Notes: a model not told the origin generated them from the letters alone. A stretch of 45,773 nucleotides of DNA from Fimadaptatus sp050946055 (GCA_050946055.1 JBMNUB010000020.1:1-45773); one strand, 5' to 3'; shown: positions 30,888 through 40,794, counted from the first letter of the stretch. Made by a program: numbers and translations.

Positions 30888-33494
30888 ATGGGCGTTACGC
30901 CTATGATGCAGCAATATCTATCGATAAAGGAACAGCAGGGCGACGCGCTGCTCTTTTTCCGGCTGGGCGACTTTTACGAGCTGTTCTTTGACGACGCTTA
31001 CGTGGCCTCGCGCGAGCTGGATTTGACGCTGACCGGCAAGGACTGCGGCATGAAGGAGCGCGCGCCCATGTGCGGCGTGCCGTATCATGCCGTGGACACA
31101 TACGTGGCGCGGCTGATAAAGAAGGGCTATCGCGTGGCCATATGCGAGCAGATGGAGGACCCCAAGCTGGCCAAGGGGCTGGTGCAGCGCGAGGTCGTGC
31201 GCGTGATAACGCCCGGCACGGTCATAGAGGACAGCATGCTGGACGACCGCTCCAATAACTACATAGTCAGCCTGTGCTTAAAGGGCGACATAGCGGGGCT
31301 GGCGCTGTGCGACGTGTCCACGGGCGAGTTCAGCATATACCAGTTCAGCGGCGCGCTGGATCAACTCATGCAGGAGATGAGCCGCATAGCGCCTGCCGAG
31401 GTCATAGCCAACGAGGATGCGCGCAGGTTCAAGACCGCGATAGGCTGCCCTGTGCGCCTGCAGGAGTTCGACGACGATGCATATGAGCCGGAAAACGCAG
31501 AAGCCGCGCTCAGCCGGCACTTCCCTGCGGACGAGCTGAGCGGCGATCAGCTGCGCGGGCTTAACGTGGCGCGGCAGGCGGCGGGCGCGCTGATAGGGTA
31601 TCTCACTCAGACGCAGAAGAACGGCCTTGCCCACATTGACCACATAACGCTGTACCGGCGCGGCGCGTACATGCTGCTGGACCCGTTTGCGCGCAGGAAT
31701 CTGGAGCTTACAGAGTCGCTGCGCGACCGCAAGCGCACGGGTTCGCTGCTGTGGCTGCTGGACAAGACCCGCACCGCCATGGGCTCGCGCATGCTCAAGA
31801 GCTGGATAGAGCAGCCGTTGCTGGACGAGGCCGAGATACTATCGCGTCAGGACGCGATAGAGTACATGCTCAGCCAGCCCATGACTGCGGATGCGCTGCG
31901 CGAGCAGCTGGGCGAGATATGCGACCTGGAGCGCATGATGTCCAAGCTCGCCTATGGCACGCTGAACGCCCGCGACTGCCTGGCGCTCAAGCGCTCGTTC
32001 ATGGCGCTGCCGGTCATAGCGCAGTCGCTGGACGATTGCCGCGCGCAGGGCATGCTGGGGCATGTGAGGGCTATGATATGCGACATGAGCAAGCTATGCG
32101 CGCTGCTTGAGGAGGCCATAAGCGACGATGCGCCGGTCACGCTGCGCGAGGGCGGCCTGTTCAAGGACGGCTTTAACGAGCAGCTGGATGCCTATCGCAC
32201 GGCCTCACGCGAGGGCAAGAGCTGGCTTAGCCATCTGGAGGCCGACGAGCGCGAAAAGACCGGCATAAAGAACCTCAAGGTGGGCTTTAACCGCGTGTTC
32301 GGCTATTACATAGAGGTGACCAAGAGCTTCCTTGACAAGGTTCCGTACAGGTATTCGCGCAAGCAGACGCTGGCAGGTGCCGAGCGCTTCATAACGCAGG
32401 AACTCAAGGAGATAGAGGACAAGGTGCTGGGCGCGGAGGAAAAGGCCGTGCAGCACGAGTACAACCTGTTCCAGCAGCTGCGCGAGGTCATGATGACGCA
32501 GATAGACCGCATAAAGTCCACGGCCAGCGCCGTAAAGCAGCTGGACTGCATACTGTCGCTGGCGCAGGCGGCGGCGGACTATGGCTATGTGCGGCCCATG
32601 CTCAATCATGATCACAGGCTCATCATAAAGGACGGACGGCATCCCGTGGTCGAACAGGCGCTGCGCGACGGCGCAAGCTTCGTGCCGAACGACACCGAGA
32701 TGGATTCCGCCAAGCGCATGATGATAATAACCGGCCCCAACATGGCGGGAAAGAGTACGTACATGCGTCAGGTGGCGCTGATAGTGCTTATGGCGCAGCT
32801 GGGCAGCTTCGTGCCGGCGCGCGAGGCCGACATATGCCTTACCGACAGGATATTCACGCGCATAGGCGCAAGCGACGACCTGTACGGCGGCCAGTCCACG
32901 TTCATGGTGGAGATGAGCGAACTCAGCCAGATATTGTCGCACGCGACCGCCGATTCGCTGATAATACTGGACGAGATAGGGCGCGGCACAAGCACGTTCG
33001 ACGGGCTGTCGATAGCGTGGTCCACGGTAGAGCACATAGCCGACCCCGAGCGCTGCGGCGCGCTGTGCCTGTTTGCCACGCACTATCACGAATTGGGCGA
33101 GCTGGAGGGCAAGATAGACGGCGTAGTCGGCTGCTGCATAACGGCGCGCGAGCGCGGAGACGACATAATCTTCCTGCGCAAGCTGCAGCCGGGCGGCGCG
33201 GACAAGTCGTATGGAGTGGCGGTGGCGGCGCTGGCCGGATTGCCCGCCGATGTCGTGGCGCGCGCGAGAGAGATAATGGCAAAGCTTGAGGTCGCCGAGA
33301 TAAACAAGACATCGATAAGCTCCAACATACTCTCAGACGGCGCGCATGGTCAGACCCAGCTCAGCATGACCAACTTCGAGTCCATGGCAATAGTGGACGA
33401 GCTGTGCGAGCTGGACGTGATGAGCATGTCGCCGATAGACGCGCTCAATAAGCTCTACCTGCTGCGCGAAAAGGCGCGCAATACGCTCAAGTAA
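30888..33494 (+). CDS. mutS: DNA mismatch repair protein MutS
   Basis: 868 residues, full length. The mismatch-wedging F-x-E is in GDFYELF (Phe29, Glu31). The connector, core and clamp domains follow, then the ATPase with Walker A GPNMAGKST (about 616-624), ILDEIGRGTSTFDG (Walker B and ABC signature) and the switch region ATHYHELGEL. It finds base mismatches and recruits MutL. The start follows GGAGGGAG. mutL begins 13 bases after it, the classic mutS-mutL operon. Confidence 0.97.
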   Translation: MGVTPMMQQYLSIKEQQGDALLFFRLGDFYELFFDDAYVASRELDLTLTGKDCGMKERAPMCGVPYHAVDTYVARLIKKGYRVAICEQMEDPKLAKGLVQREVVRVITPGTVIEDSMLDDRSNNYIVSLCLKGDIAGLALCDVSTGEFSIYQFSGALDQLMQEMSRIAPAEVIANEDARRFKTAIGCPVRLQEFDDDAYEPENAEAALSRHFPADELSGDQLRGLNVARQAAGALIGYLTQTQKNGLAHIDHITLYRRGAYMLLDPFARRNLELTESLRDRKRTGSLLWLLDKTRTAMGSRMLKSWIEQPLLDEAEILSRQDAIEYMLSQPMTADALREQLGEICDLERMMSKLAYGTLNARDCLALKRSFMALPVIAQSLDDCRAQGMLGHVRAMICDMSKLCALLEEAISDDAPVTLREGGLFKDGFNEQLDAYRTASREGKSWLSHLEADEREKTGIKNLKVGFNRVFGYYIEVTKSFLDKVPYRYSRKQTLAGAERFITQELKEIEDKVLGAEEKAVQHEYNLFQQLREVMMTQIDRIKSTASAVKQLDCILSLAQAAADYGYVRPMLNHDHRLIIKDGRHPVVEQALRDGASFVPNDTEMDSAKRMMIITGPNMAGKSTYMRQVALIVLMAQLGSFVPAREADICLTDRIFTRIGASDDLYGGQSTFMVEMSELSQILSHATADSLIILDEIGRGTSTFDGLSIAWSTVEHIADPERCGALCLFATHYHELGELEGKIDGVVGCCITARERGDDIIFLRKLQPGGADKSYGVAVAALAGLPADVVARAREIMAKLEVAEINKTSISSNILSDGAHGQTQLSMTNFESMAIVDELCELDVMSMSPIDALNKLYLLREKARNTLK

Positions 33495-33507
33495 TGGAGG
33501 TGCGCAT

Positions 33508-35940
33508 ATGCCGATAAGGGTGCTGGACGCGGTGACGGTCAGCAAGATAGCCGCGGGCGAGGTGGTGGAGCGGCCGGCTTCTGTGCTCAAGGAGCTGGTC
33601 GAGAACGCGCTGGACGCGGGCGCGCGCCACATAACCGTGGAGATACGCGCGGGCGGCATAGACTACCTGCGCGTGACCGATGACGGCTGCGGCATAGCGC
33701 CCGAACAGGTGCGCATGGCCTTTGAGAACCACGCCACCAGCAAGCTGCGCGAGGTGCGCGACCTTGTGGAGGTGTCCACGATGGGCTTTCGCGGCGAGGC
33801 GCTGCCGTCGATAGCCGCCGTGAGCCGCGTGGAGATGACCACGCGCGCGCGCGGCGCGGACGCGGGCATGCGCATATCGCTGGAGGGCGGCGAGGTCAGG
33901 GAGGTTGAGCCTGCGGGCTGCCCCGACGGCACCACGCTGTGCGTGCGCGACCTGTTCTTCAACCTGCCCGCGCGCAGGGCGTTCCTCAAGCGCCCCGCCG
34001 CCGAAGCGGGCGCGTGCATAGACGCGCTGTCGCGGCTGGCGCTGGGGCATCCCGATGTGGCCTTTCGCATGACCAACGGCGGCAAGCTGGTGCTGCGCAC
34101 TCAGGGCGATGGCGTGCTGCGCCATGTGATAATGGCGGTGTACGACCGCAATACCGCCCAGAACATGCGCGAGATCAGCGGCTCGATAGGCGCTTTGACC
34201 ATATCCGGGCTGATAGGCGTGGGCTCATGCGCCAAGGCCAGCCGCGCACATCAGCACTTCTTCGTCAATGGGCGCGCCATACGCTGCCCCATGCTCAGTC
34301 AGGCGCTGGAACAGGCCTGCCGCGGGCGGGTGCTGATAGGGCGCTTCCCGATGTGCGCGCTGTCGCTGGAGATGCCGCTCAGCTCGGTTGACGTGAACGT
34401 GCATCCCGGCAAGCTGGAGGTGCGCTTCAGGGACGAGTCCGGGCTGTACACTGCGGCAGGCGTGCTGCTGGAGCGCGCCTTTGACGACGAGAACATGCTC
34501 ACGCCCGAACGCCCGCCCGAGGAAGCGCACAGCCCGACCGTATCCATCGAGCGCAGCAAGGTGCCCGATGATGACGGCGCGCAGCCGGGCAGTGCCGGCG
34601 AAGCGCAGGACGCGCTGGGCATGGGCGTGGTGCGGATATCGCTGGGCGGAGACGTGCGCAGGGCGGATGACGCAGGGCGCGCGAGTGCGAACGCGACAGG
34701 TGCAGGCCCGGCGCAACCCAATGCGATAACAGCCGACGCGGCAGAAGCAGATGCGCCAGCAACGAGCGAATCAGGCGCATGCAACGCAAGAACCGGGGCA
34801 TTAGAGACGGGCGTTCCAGTCACAGCCCACGCAAACTCTGATCGCTTAACCCATCGCACCGCTGCGGAAAACAGCGCTGCGGCTGTGGATATCTTGTGCG
34901 ACTCGGATGCTCAGGCAAAGCGCGCGCAGCCGGAGCCGCTTGCAGCAGGGCATACATCTGGGCAAAGCGCGCCCAAGGCTGTGGACAAAGCGCGCGGCGT
35001 GGACGGCACGCCCGCATGCGATATGCACGCAGACGCGCGCAATGCGGCGCAGGGCGAGGCCATATGCGCGGCATCGGGCGCAGATGGCGCGAATCCGGTG
35101 GAGGATATGTGCATATCTCTGGACATGCGTGGATGCGGCGCGGGCGCTGCACATGTGGATAAAGCAGGCGCGCGGGCAAATGTGCCTGTGGACGGAGGAG
35201 CAGTCGCGGACACGCGCGGAGCTTTGGGCAGAGACGGGCTTGCTGGCGGGCGGGTGCGCATGCGCGAGAGCAGCATGCTCATGACTGCCGAGCGCCCTAC
35301 GGACGCGCAGCAAGCGCCGCTGACGCTCATGCAGGCGGCGGGGCTGGAGGACGCGGACAGTCAGCCCGAACAGGAATGGCATGTCGTAGGCACGGCGTTT
35401 TCCACATACATATTCGTGCAGCAGGGCGATACGCTCTACGCCATAGACCAGCATGCCGCGCACGAGCGCATACTGTATGAGCGATTCATGCGCCAGTGGG
35501 AGAGCGGCACGGCCAGCCAGATGCTGCTTGTGCCGTACACGGTAAGCGTATCGGCGGCGGAGAAGGCGCAGATAATGGAGAACCGCGAGCTGCTGGAGGA
35601 GATAGGCTTTGACATAGACGACTTCGGCGAGCGCGACATACAGGTGCGCGCCGTGCCGCAGATAATGGGCGAGCCCGATCTCAGGCCGTTCTTTCTGATG
35701 AGCGCGGCAGAGCTAAAGCGGCTGCGCAGCGCTCCGCTGGCCGCGCGCCGCGACGCGGTCATGCAGGCGGCGTGCAAGCATGCGGTAAAGGGCGGCGATG
35801 CCCTGGGCAATGCCGAGATAGAGGCGCTGCTTGTGCAGATGCGCAAGACCGGCGCGCCGCCCAACTGTCCGCATGGCCGGCCCGTCATAATCGCCATACC
35901 GCGCACCGAGCTGGAGAAGCGCTTCTCGCGCATAGTTTGA
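33508..35940 (+). CDS. mutL: DNA mismatch repair endonuclease MutL
   Basis: 810 residues against about 620-680 for the family. The N-terminal GHKL ATPase is complete (ELVENALDAGA; DDGCGI; GFRGEALPSI; NVHPGKLEVRF). The C-terminal domain has the endonuclease motif DQHAAHERILYE (647-658), ACKHAVKGG and CPHGRP (787-792), so it should nick DNA, as expected where MutH is absent. The extra length is in the linker, residues about 332-620, rich in Ala, Gly and Asp with scattered Cys and of low complexity. The DNA of that stretch (34501-35367) resembles the local intergenic sequence in texture. The start follows GGAGG. Confidence 0.95.
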   Translation: MPIRVLDAVTVSKIAAGEVVERPASVLKELVENALDAGARHITVEIRAGGIDYLRVTDDGCGIAPEQVRMAFENHATSKLREVRDLVEVSTMGFRGEALPSIAAVSRVEMTTRARGADAGMRISLEGGEVREVEPAGCPDGTTLCVRDLFFNLPARRAFLKRPAAEAGACIDALSRLALGHPDVAFRMTNGGKLVLRTQGDGVLRHVIMAVYDRNTAQNMREISGSIGALTISGLIGVGSCAKASRAHQHFFVNGRAIRCPMLSQALEQACRGRVLIGRFPMCALSLEMPLSSVDVNVHPGKLEVRFRDESGLYTAAGVLLERAFDDENMLTPERPPEEAHSPTVSIERSKVPDDDGAQPGSAGEAQDALGMGVVRISLGGDVRRADDAGRASANATGAGPAQPNAITADAAEADAPATSESGACNARTGALETGVPVTAHANSDRLTHRTAAENSAAAVDILCDSDAQAKRAQPEPLAAGHTSGQSAPKAVDKARGVDGTPACDMHADARNAAQGEAICAASGADGANPVEDMCISLDMRGCGAGAAHVDKAGARANVPVDGGAVADTRGALGRDGLAGGRVRMRESSMLMTAERPTDAQQAPLTLMQAAGLEDADSQPEQEWHVVGTAFSTYIFVQQGDTLYAIDQHAAHERILYERFMRQWESGTASQMLLVPYTVSVSAAEKAQIMENRELLEEIGFDIDDFGERDIQVRAVPQIMGEPDLRPFFLMSAAELKRLRSAPLAARRDAVMQAACKHAVKGGDALGNAEIEALLVQMRKTGAPPNCPHGRPVIIAIPRTELEKRFSRIV

Positions 35941-36420
35941 GGGAGTGGGCTGGGGCTTGGCATAAAGGGAGCGCGGGCAGGAATATGGCAAGCCGAATGC
36001 CTGGGCTTATGCGCATGACAAGCTGCATGAGTAGGCTTAGACAGATGGTGAGACGAATGTATGGACATATGGCAAGCTGAATGCCTTGGCCTATGCGCAT
36101 GGCCTGCATGCGCGGAGGATACGGTATTGGCGGCGATTCGAGTCTGACAATGCCGAAAGTCACATGCTGGCGATTTGGCGCGCGGCTTGCATGAACGGGC
36201 ATGCCCGCCCAAGCGTGCATATGGACAAACATGTGAGCGACCTTTGCATGCTCATATGCATATACGGAAAGGGCGCATACTGCCACATGCCGATAATCAT
36301 ATGCGAAGCAAGCAGCGCGAGCCGACGCGCATGCGGCGGACAGGCGCTAGGCATACCGCACAGGCGCACTATGCATGCGTACAAAGACATGCGCACATGT
36401 TCAGTTAAGGAGGGAAACAC
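35941..36420. other. Intergenic region with an imperfect 33-bp direct repeat
   Basis: ATGGCAAGC.GAATGCC..GGC.TATGCGCATG occurs at about 35985-36017 and 36069-36101, 84 bp apart. The rest is rich in CATATGC/GCATGC words. No gene or terminator was recognised between mutL and miaA. Confidence 0.5.
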
Positions 36421-37353
36421 ATGGAGCGACAGCGGCTCATCGCGATAGCCGGGCCGACTGCCTCGGGCAAGACGGCGCTGGCGATAGAGCTTTGCCGCAG
36501 GATAGGCGGCGAAGTGGTGTCCTGCGATTCCATGATGGTGTACAGGGGCATGGACATAGGCACGGCCAAGCCCACATTGCAGGAGAGGGACGGCATACCG
36601 CATCACATGATAGACGTGGCCGAACCGGGCGAGAACTACTCGGCGGCGCTGTATCGTGATGCTGCGCGCCGGGTGATAGCGGACATAGCCGCGCGCGGGC
36701 ATCAGCCGGTTATGTGCGGCGGCACGGGGCTGTACATAGACGCGGTGACGCGCGAGATGTCGTTTGCCGCCGCGCCCGCCGATGCAGATGTGCGCGCGCG
36801 CCTTGAGAGCGAGCTTGCCGGGCGCGGCGCGCAGGCCATGCACGACGAGCTGGAGCGCGTCGATCCTGAAAGCGCCGCGCATCTGCACGTCAATGACACG
36901 CGCCGCGTGCTGCGTGCGTTGGAGATATACGAGCTGACGGGCGTACCCAAGTCGAAAAGCGCCGCGCGCGAGGGCGAGGGAGTGGAGCTGTACGACCTGC
37001 GCCTGCTGGCGCTGAACATGCCGCGCGAAAGGCTTTATGCGCGCATCGACCGCCGCGTGGACGAGATGTGCGCGCAGGGGCTGTTCGAGGAAGTGTCGGG
37101 GCTGTTGGAGCACGGGCTGGACAGCGGCTGCACCGCCATGCAGGCGCTGGGCTATAAGGAGGTAGCGCAGGCGCTGCGCGGCGAGGTCGCGCGCGACGAG
37201 GCGATATCGTTCCTCAAGCAGCGCACGCGCAACTATGCCAAGCGCCAGCTGTCGTGGCTGCGGCGCGATGCGCGCGTCAGATGGCTGGATGTGCGCGAGG
37301 AGGACGACGTATGCTCACTCGCGGACAGGGCGATGGAACTGCTGGGGATATAG
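36421..37353 (+). CDS. miaA: tRNA dimethylallyltransferase MiaA
   Basis: 310 residues. P-loop GPTASGKT (11-18), VVSCDSMMVYRGMDIGTAKP, GGTGLYIDAV, and the C-terminal QRTRNYAKRQLSWLRRD are all diagnostic. It transfers the dimethylallyl group to A37 of tRNAs reading UNN codons, providing the substrate of MiaB. The start follows AAGGAGGG. It is downstream of mutL, the usual order in Bacillota. Confidence 0.96.
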   Translation: MERQRLIAIAGPTASGKTALAIELCRRIGGEVVSCDSMMVYRGMDIGTAKPTLQERDGIPHHMIDVAEPGENYSAALYRDAARRVIADIAARGHQPVMCGGTGLYIDAVTREMSFAAAPADADVRARLESELAGRGAQAMHDELERVDPESAAHLHVNDTRRVLRALEIYELTGVPKSKSAAREGEGVELYDLRLLALNMPRERLYARIDRRVDEMCAQGLFEEVSGLLEHGLDSGCTAMQALGYKEVAQALRGEVARDEAISFLKQRTRNYAKRQLSWLRRDARVRWLDVREEDDVCSLADRAMELLGI

Positions 37354-37377
37354 CATCGCTTAGCCGGATGCGGGTAT

Positions 37378-37750
37378 GCGCTTGCTTGGACAGGGGATTT
37401 TGCTTATAGATGATGGCTTTTCACTGGATGTGAAGGTGAGATTGCTCGGGCATGAGCTTGCGCCTATATGACGATGGCTTTCCACTGTATACGACGGTGA
37501 GCTTGCTTAGGTATGGGCTTGCGCATATATGCCAACGGCTTTTCACTGGATGCGAAGGTGAGCTTGCTTAGGCATGAGCTTGCGCCTATATGTCAACGGT
37601 TTTTCACTGGATACGACGGTGAGCTTGCTTGTGCATGAGCTTGCGCCTATATGACGATGGCTTTTCACTGGATGCGAAGGTGAACTTGCTCGGGCATGAG
37701 CTTGCGCATATATGGCGATGGCTTTTCACTGGATGCGCCGATGAGCTTAA
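37378..37750. repeat. Tandem array of ~61-bp units between miaA and the ynbB-like gene
   Basis: The anchor GATGGCTTTTCACTGGATG (or its variants) recurs at 37412, 37473, 37534, 37595, 37656 and 37717, exactly 61 bp apart, with partial units at both ends. Units differ by 5-10 positions. 61 is not a multiple of three, so no stable frame exists. Confidence 0.95.
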
Positions 37751-37866
37751 ACCTGTATATCGATATGGCTGATATGTGCGCATGCCGCCCGATATATATG
37801 CCTTACCCGCGCATGATGGAGTTTGACATAACGATAGATAATGAATGCGAAAGGAAGCATGCTGAT

Positions 37867-39141
37867 ATGAATTACACCGATGCCGCAATGCCTGAAATAA
37901 GCGCGGACGTGCGCAGATTCGTGGACGAGTGCGAGCGCGACTGCGCGGACGTGTTTGCTAAGCTGGACGAGATAGAGCGATACAATACCGAGAAGGTGCT
38001 GCTGGCCTTCCAGCGCCACCGCATAGCGCTCAGGCACTTTGCGCCCTCCAACGGCTATGGTTACGACGACATAGGCCGCGATACGCTGGACAGGCTGTAT
38101 GCCGACGTGCTGGGCGCGGAGGACGCGCTGGTGCGCCCGCAGATAGCCTCGGGTACGCATGCGCTGGCGCTGTGCCTGCAGGGACTTACGCGGCCGGGCG
38201 GCAAGATGCTGGCGGCTTCGGGCCGCCCGTATGACACGCTGGAGGAGGTCATAGGCATATCCGGTCAGCCCGGCACGGGTTCGCTGCGCGACTACGGCAT
38301 TGGCTATGACGAGGTGGACCTGCTGTCCGATGGCCACATAGACCTGCCCGCCGTGCTGGATAAGCTCACCGACGATGTGCAGCTGGTGGCGCTTCAGCGC
38401 TCGCGCGGCTATGCGTGGCGGCCCTGCCTGTCGGTGGACGAGATAGGCAAGGTGGCGCGCGCCATACACGAGAAGAAGCCCGACGTGTGCGTGATGGTGG
38501 ACAACTGCTATGGCGAGTTCACGCGCATGCAGGAGCCGACCGAGCTGGGCGCGGACATAATCGCGGGTTCGCTCATCAAGAACCCCGGCGGCGGCATTGC
38601 GCCCACCGGCGGCTACATAGCGGGACGCCGCAAGTATGTGGACATGGTAGGCTACCGCTTGACTTCGCCCGGCATAGGCCGCGAGGTTGGCTCGTACTTT
38701 GCCAGCTATCAGCCGTTCTATCAGGGGCTGTTCCTCGCGCCGCACGTAACCATGCAGGCGGTCAAGACCTCGGCGCTGGCGGCGCGCGTGTTCGGCAGGC
38801 TGGGTTATGATGTAAATCCCGCCTTCGATGCGCCCCGCGAGGACATAATACAGGCCATACGCTTTGGCGAGGCCGACAAGCTCATCAAGTTCGTGCAGGC
38901 CATACAGCTGGCCTCGCCCGTGGATTCCGAGGCGCTGCCCGAGCCTTGGGACATGCCCGGCTATCAGGATCAGGTGATAATGGCGGCTGGCACGTTCGTG
39001 GGAGGCTCGTCGATAGAGCTGTCTGCCGATTCGCCGATAAGGTCGCCCTATATAGCGTATATGCAGGGCTCGCTGACATACGCGCACGGCAGGCTGGGCA
39101 TAATGTGCGCATTGGAGCGGCTGGGTGCGCTAGCCAAATAA
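37867..39141 (+). CDS. Methionine gamma-lyase family / aluminium-resistance-type PLP protein (YnbB-like)
   Basis: 424 residues, fold-type I PLP enzyme. The motifs are LVRPQIASGTHALALCL, PYDTLEEVIG, VMVDNCYGEF, and GSLIKNPGGGIAPTGGYIAG, where the Lys should hold PLP. The family matches B. subtilis YnbB, which also lies downstream of miaA; its reaction is unproven and the methionine gamma-lyase label comes from similarity. I chose ATG 37867 because AAGGAA lies 11 bases upstream; the frame is open to 37696 but would read through the last tandem repeat unit. A terminator follows. Confidence 0.88.
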   Translation: MNYTDAAMPEISADVRRFVDECERDCADVFAKLDEIERYNTEKVLLAFQRHRIALRHFAPSNGYGYDDIGRDTLDRLYADVLGAEDALVRPQIASGTHALALCLQGLTRPGGKMLAASGRPYDTLEEVIGISGQPGTGSLRDYGIGYDEVDLLSDGHIDLPAVLDKLTDDVQLVALQRSRGYAWRPCLSVDEIGKVARAIHEKKPDVCVMVDNCYGEFTRMQEPTELGADIIAGSLIKNPGGGIAPTGGYIAGRRKYVDMVGYRLTSPGIGREVGSYFASYQPFYQGLFLAPHVTMQAVKTSALAARVFGRLGYDVNPAFDAPREDIIQAIRFGEADKLIKFVQAIQLASPVDSEALPEPWDMPGYQDQVIMAAGTFVGGSSIELSADSPIRSPYIAYMQGSLTYAHGRLGIMCALERLGALAK

Positions 39142-39170
39142 CGGCATGTTAATATAAACTCAATACCTGT

Positions 39171-39232
39171 GCGCCCGGCTGAGGGACGCGCGCCATTGTT
39201 AAGCGCGCGCGGTTGACAGCCGGGCGCGTTTT
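39171..39232 (+). terminator. Terminator after the ynbB-like gene
   Basis: An outer 11-bp stem GCGCCCGGCTG (39171-39181) with CAGCCGGGCGC (39217-39227) encloses an inner CGCGCGC/GCGCGCG hairpin, then GTTTT. It overlaps the -35 of the next promoter. Confidence 0.65.
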
Positions 39233-39242
39233 GCGCTACAAT
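39213..39242 (+). promoter_or_regulatory. Candidate promoter of the serine hydrolase gene
   Basis: Perfect TTGACA (39213-39218), 18 bases, TACAAT (39237-39242). The gene starts 350 bases later, and the leader contains a 36-bp tandem repeat. Confidence 0.5.
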
Positions 39243-39380
39243 AAACCGCTAAGGTCGCATATTTCCTTATTATGACAGGAATTGCATCGGACTTTGCGGA
39301 TGGGCAGCGAGTGATTATGGTGCGGCCATGTGAGCCGCGACGCGCATGAATGGGAGGCGCAGTGCGGACATATGTGCTGG

Positions 39381-39489
39381 CGCTCCTGCGCGGCACATGC
39401 CGAAACGGCGTGATATCGCTCCTGCGCGGCACATGCCAATCCGGCGCGACTGCGTTCATGCGTTTGCACATGCCAATCCGGCGTGCCAG
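39381..39489. repeat. Three ~36-bp tandem units upstream of the serine hydrolase
   Basis: CGCTCCTGCGCGGCACATGCC starts at 39381 and 39417; a diverged third unit starts at 39453 and keeps CACATGCCAATCCGGCG. Confidence 0.75.
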
Positions 39490-39591
39490 CCTTGCGCGCA
39501 TGTAATTAGAGCGCACGCGGTACATGATATCCACAATACGGCGCGGGCTGACCGCAGGGGCATGAGTGACTTATATTGAGGAGCATTGCAT

Positions 39592-40779
39592 ATGGATATG
39601 GATTTGTTGCTCAAAAGCTTTGTCGATGAGGGCAGGGCGGCGGGCGTTTCGGCGCTCGTGTGCGAGGGCGGCAGGGAGCGCCAGTTCAGCTGTCATGGCG
39701 TGGCGGATATGGGCAGCGGGCGCGCATTTGACCGCGATACGCTCTGCCACATATACTCCATGACCAAGGTGTTCACTGCGGTGGCTGCACTGACGCTGGT
39801 GGACGCAGGATTGTGGGAGCTTGACCAGCCCATTGACGAGATATGCCCCGAGTACAGGTACATGCTGCGCATGCGCCGCGATCTGCGCAGCGACGAGGTC
39901 GATATGGTGCCGTGCCGCGAGCGGATTACCATACGCCATCTGCTGACCATGACTTCGGGCATGGCATACGACTTGGACGAGTCCACGCCCGCCGAGCGCG
40001 CCGTGCATGACAGCATGCGCCCCATAATCGCGCGCATGCAGGCGGGAGAGCGCGGCGAGGAAGCTCCTTACACGGCGGCGCGGCTGGCGCACGAGATGGC
40101 GGGAGTGCCTCTGCTCAATGAGCCGGGTGCAAAGTGGCACTATGGCCTGTCCATGGACGTGCTGGGCGGCCTGATAGAGGTGGTGTCGGGCATGTCGCTG
40201 GGCGCATACATGAAGCGGAATATATTCGATCCGCTGGGGCTTAATGACACTCACTTTGCCGTGCCTGAGCGCGACAGGGAGCGCGTGGCTGGCATATACA
40301 CATTGGCGGGCGGCGCGCTTGCGCTGTGGCCGGGCGTGGGCGGCATGCCGTTTACCGGTACGCGCGAGCTATGTTCGGGCGGCGCGGGGCTGGTGTCCAC
40401 GATAGGCGACTGCGCGCGCTTTGCCTCGATTCTGGCACTGGGCGGCGAGCTGGACGGCGTGCGCGTGCTGAGCAAGGACAGCGTGCGCATGATGCGCAGC
40501 GACATGCTGCCGGACAGCGCCAAGCCTTCGTTTAACTGGCTGGAGGAGCGCGGCTATACATATGGACTGGGCGTGCGCGTGATGCAAAATCCGTCGCGTT
40601 CGGCATATGAGGAAGCGCCGGGCGCGTTCGGCTGGAACGGTCTGGCGGGCACGTCCATGCGCATATATCCCGACACCGGGCGCACACTGATATTCTTCAT
40701 ACAGCTGGTGCCGGCCATGCACAGCAGGTATCTGCCTGCGCTGGTTAAGTCGGCAAACGGCATATTCATGGATAGATGA
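39592..40779 (+). CDS. Serine hydrolase of the beta-lactamase/PBP4-like family
   Basis: 395 residues. The catalytic S-x-x-K is SMTK (Ser56, Lys59), and HYGLS provides the Y-x-S element. The HLLTMTSGMAYD segment and the FGWNGLAGTSMRIYP region near the end (in place of H/K-x-G) fit the EstB/PBP-like class C family. No signal peptide is seen, so it is probably cytoplasmic and an esterase or peptidase rather than a resistance enzyme. The start at 39592 follows GAGGAG by 8 bases; a TTG at 39586 is possible. Confidence 0.85.
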   Translation: MDMDLLLKSFVDEGRAAGVSALVCEGGRERQFSCHGVADMGSGRAFDRDTLCHIYSMTKVFTAVAALTLVDAGLWELDQPIDEICPEYRYMLRMRRDLRSDEVDMVPCRERITIRHLLTMTSGMAYDLDESTPAERAVHDSMRPIIARMQAGERGEEAPYTAARLAHEMAGVPLLNEPGAKWHYGLSMDVLGGLIEVVSGMSLGAYMKRNIFDPLGLNDTHFAVPERDRERVAGIYTLAGGALALWPGVGGMPFTGTRELCSGGAGLVSTIGDCARFASILALGGELDGVRVLSKDSVRMMRSDMLPDSAKPSFNWLEERGYTYGLGVRVMQNPSRSAYEEAPGAFGWNGLAGTSMRIYPDTGRTLIFFIQLVPAMHSRYLPALVKSANGIFMDR

Positions 40780-40794
40780 GATTCGGAGGAAGCA

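Noticed and set aside
37696..37866. N-terminal extension of the YnbB-like protein
   Set aside because: It reads through the last 61-bp repeat unit, has no ribosome site, and makes the protein longer than the family. AAGGAA before 37867 fits better.
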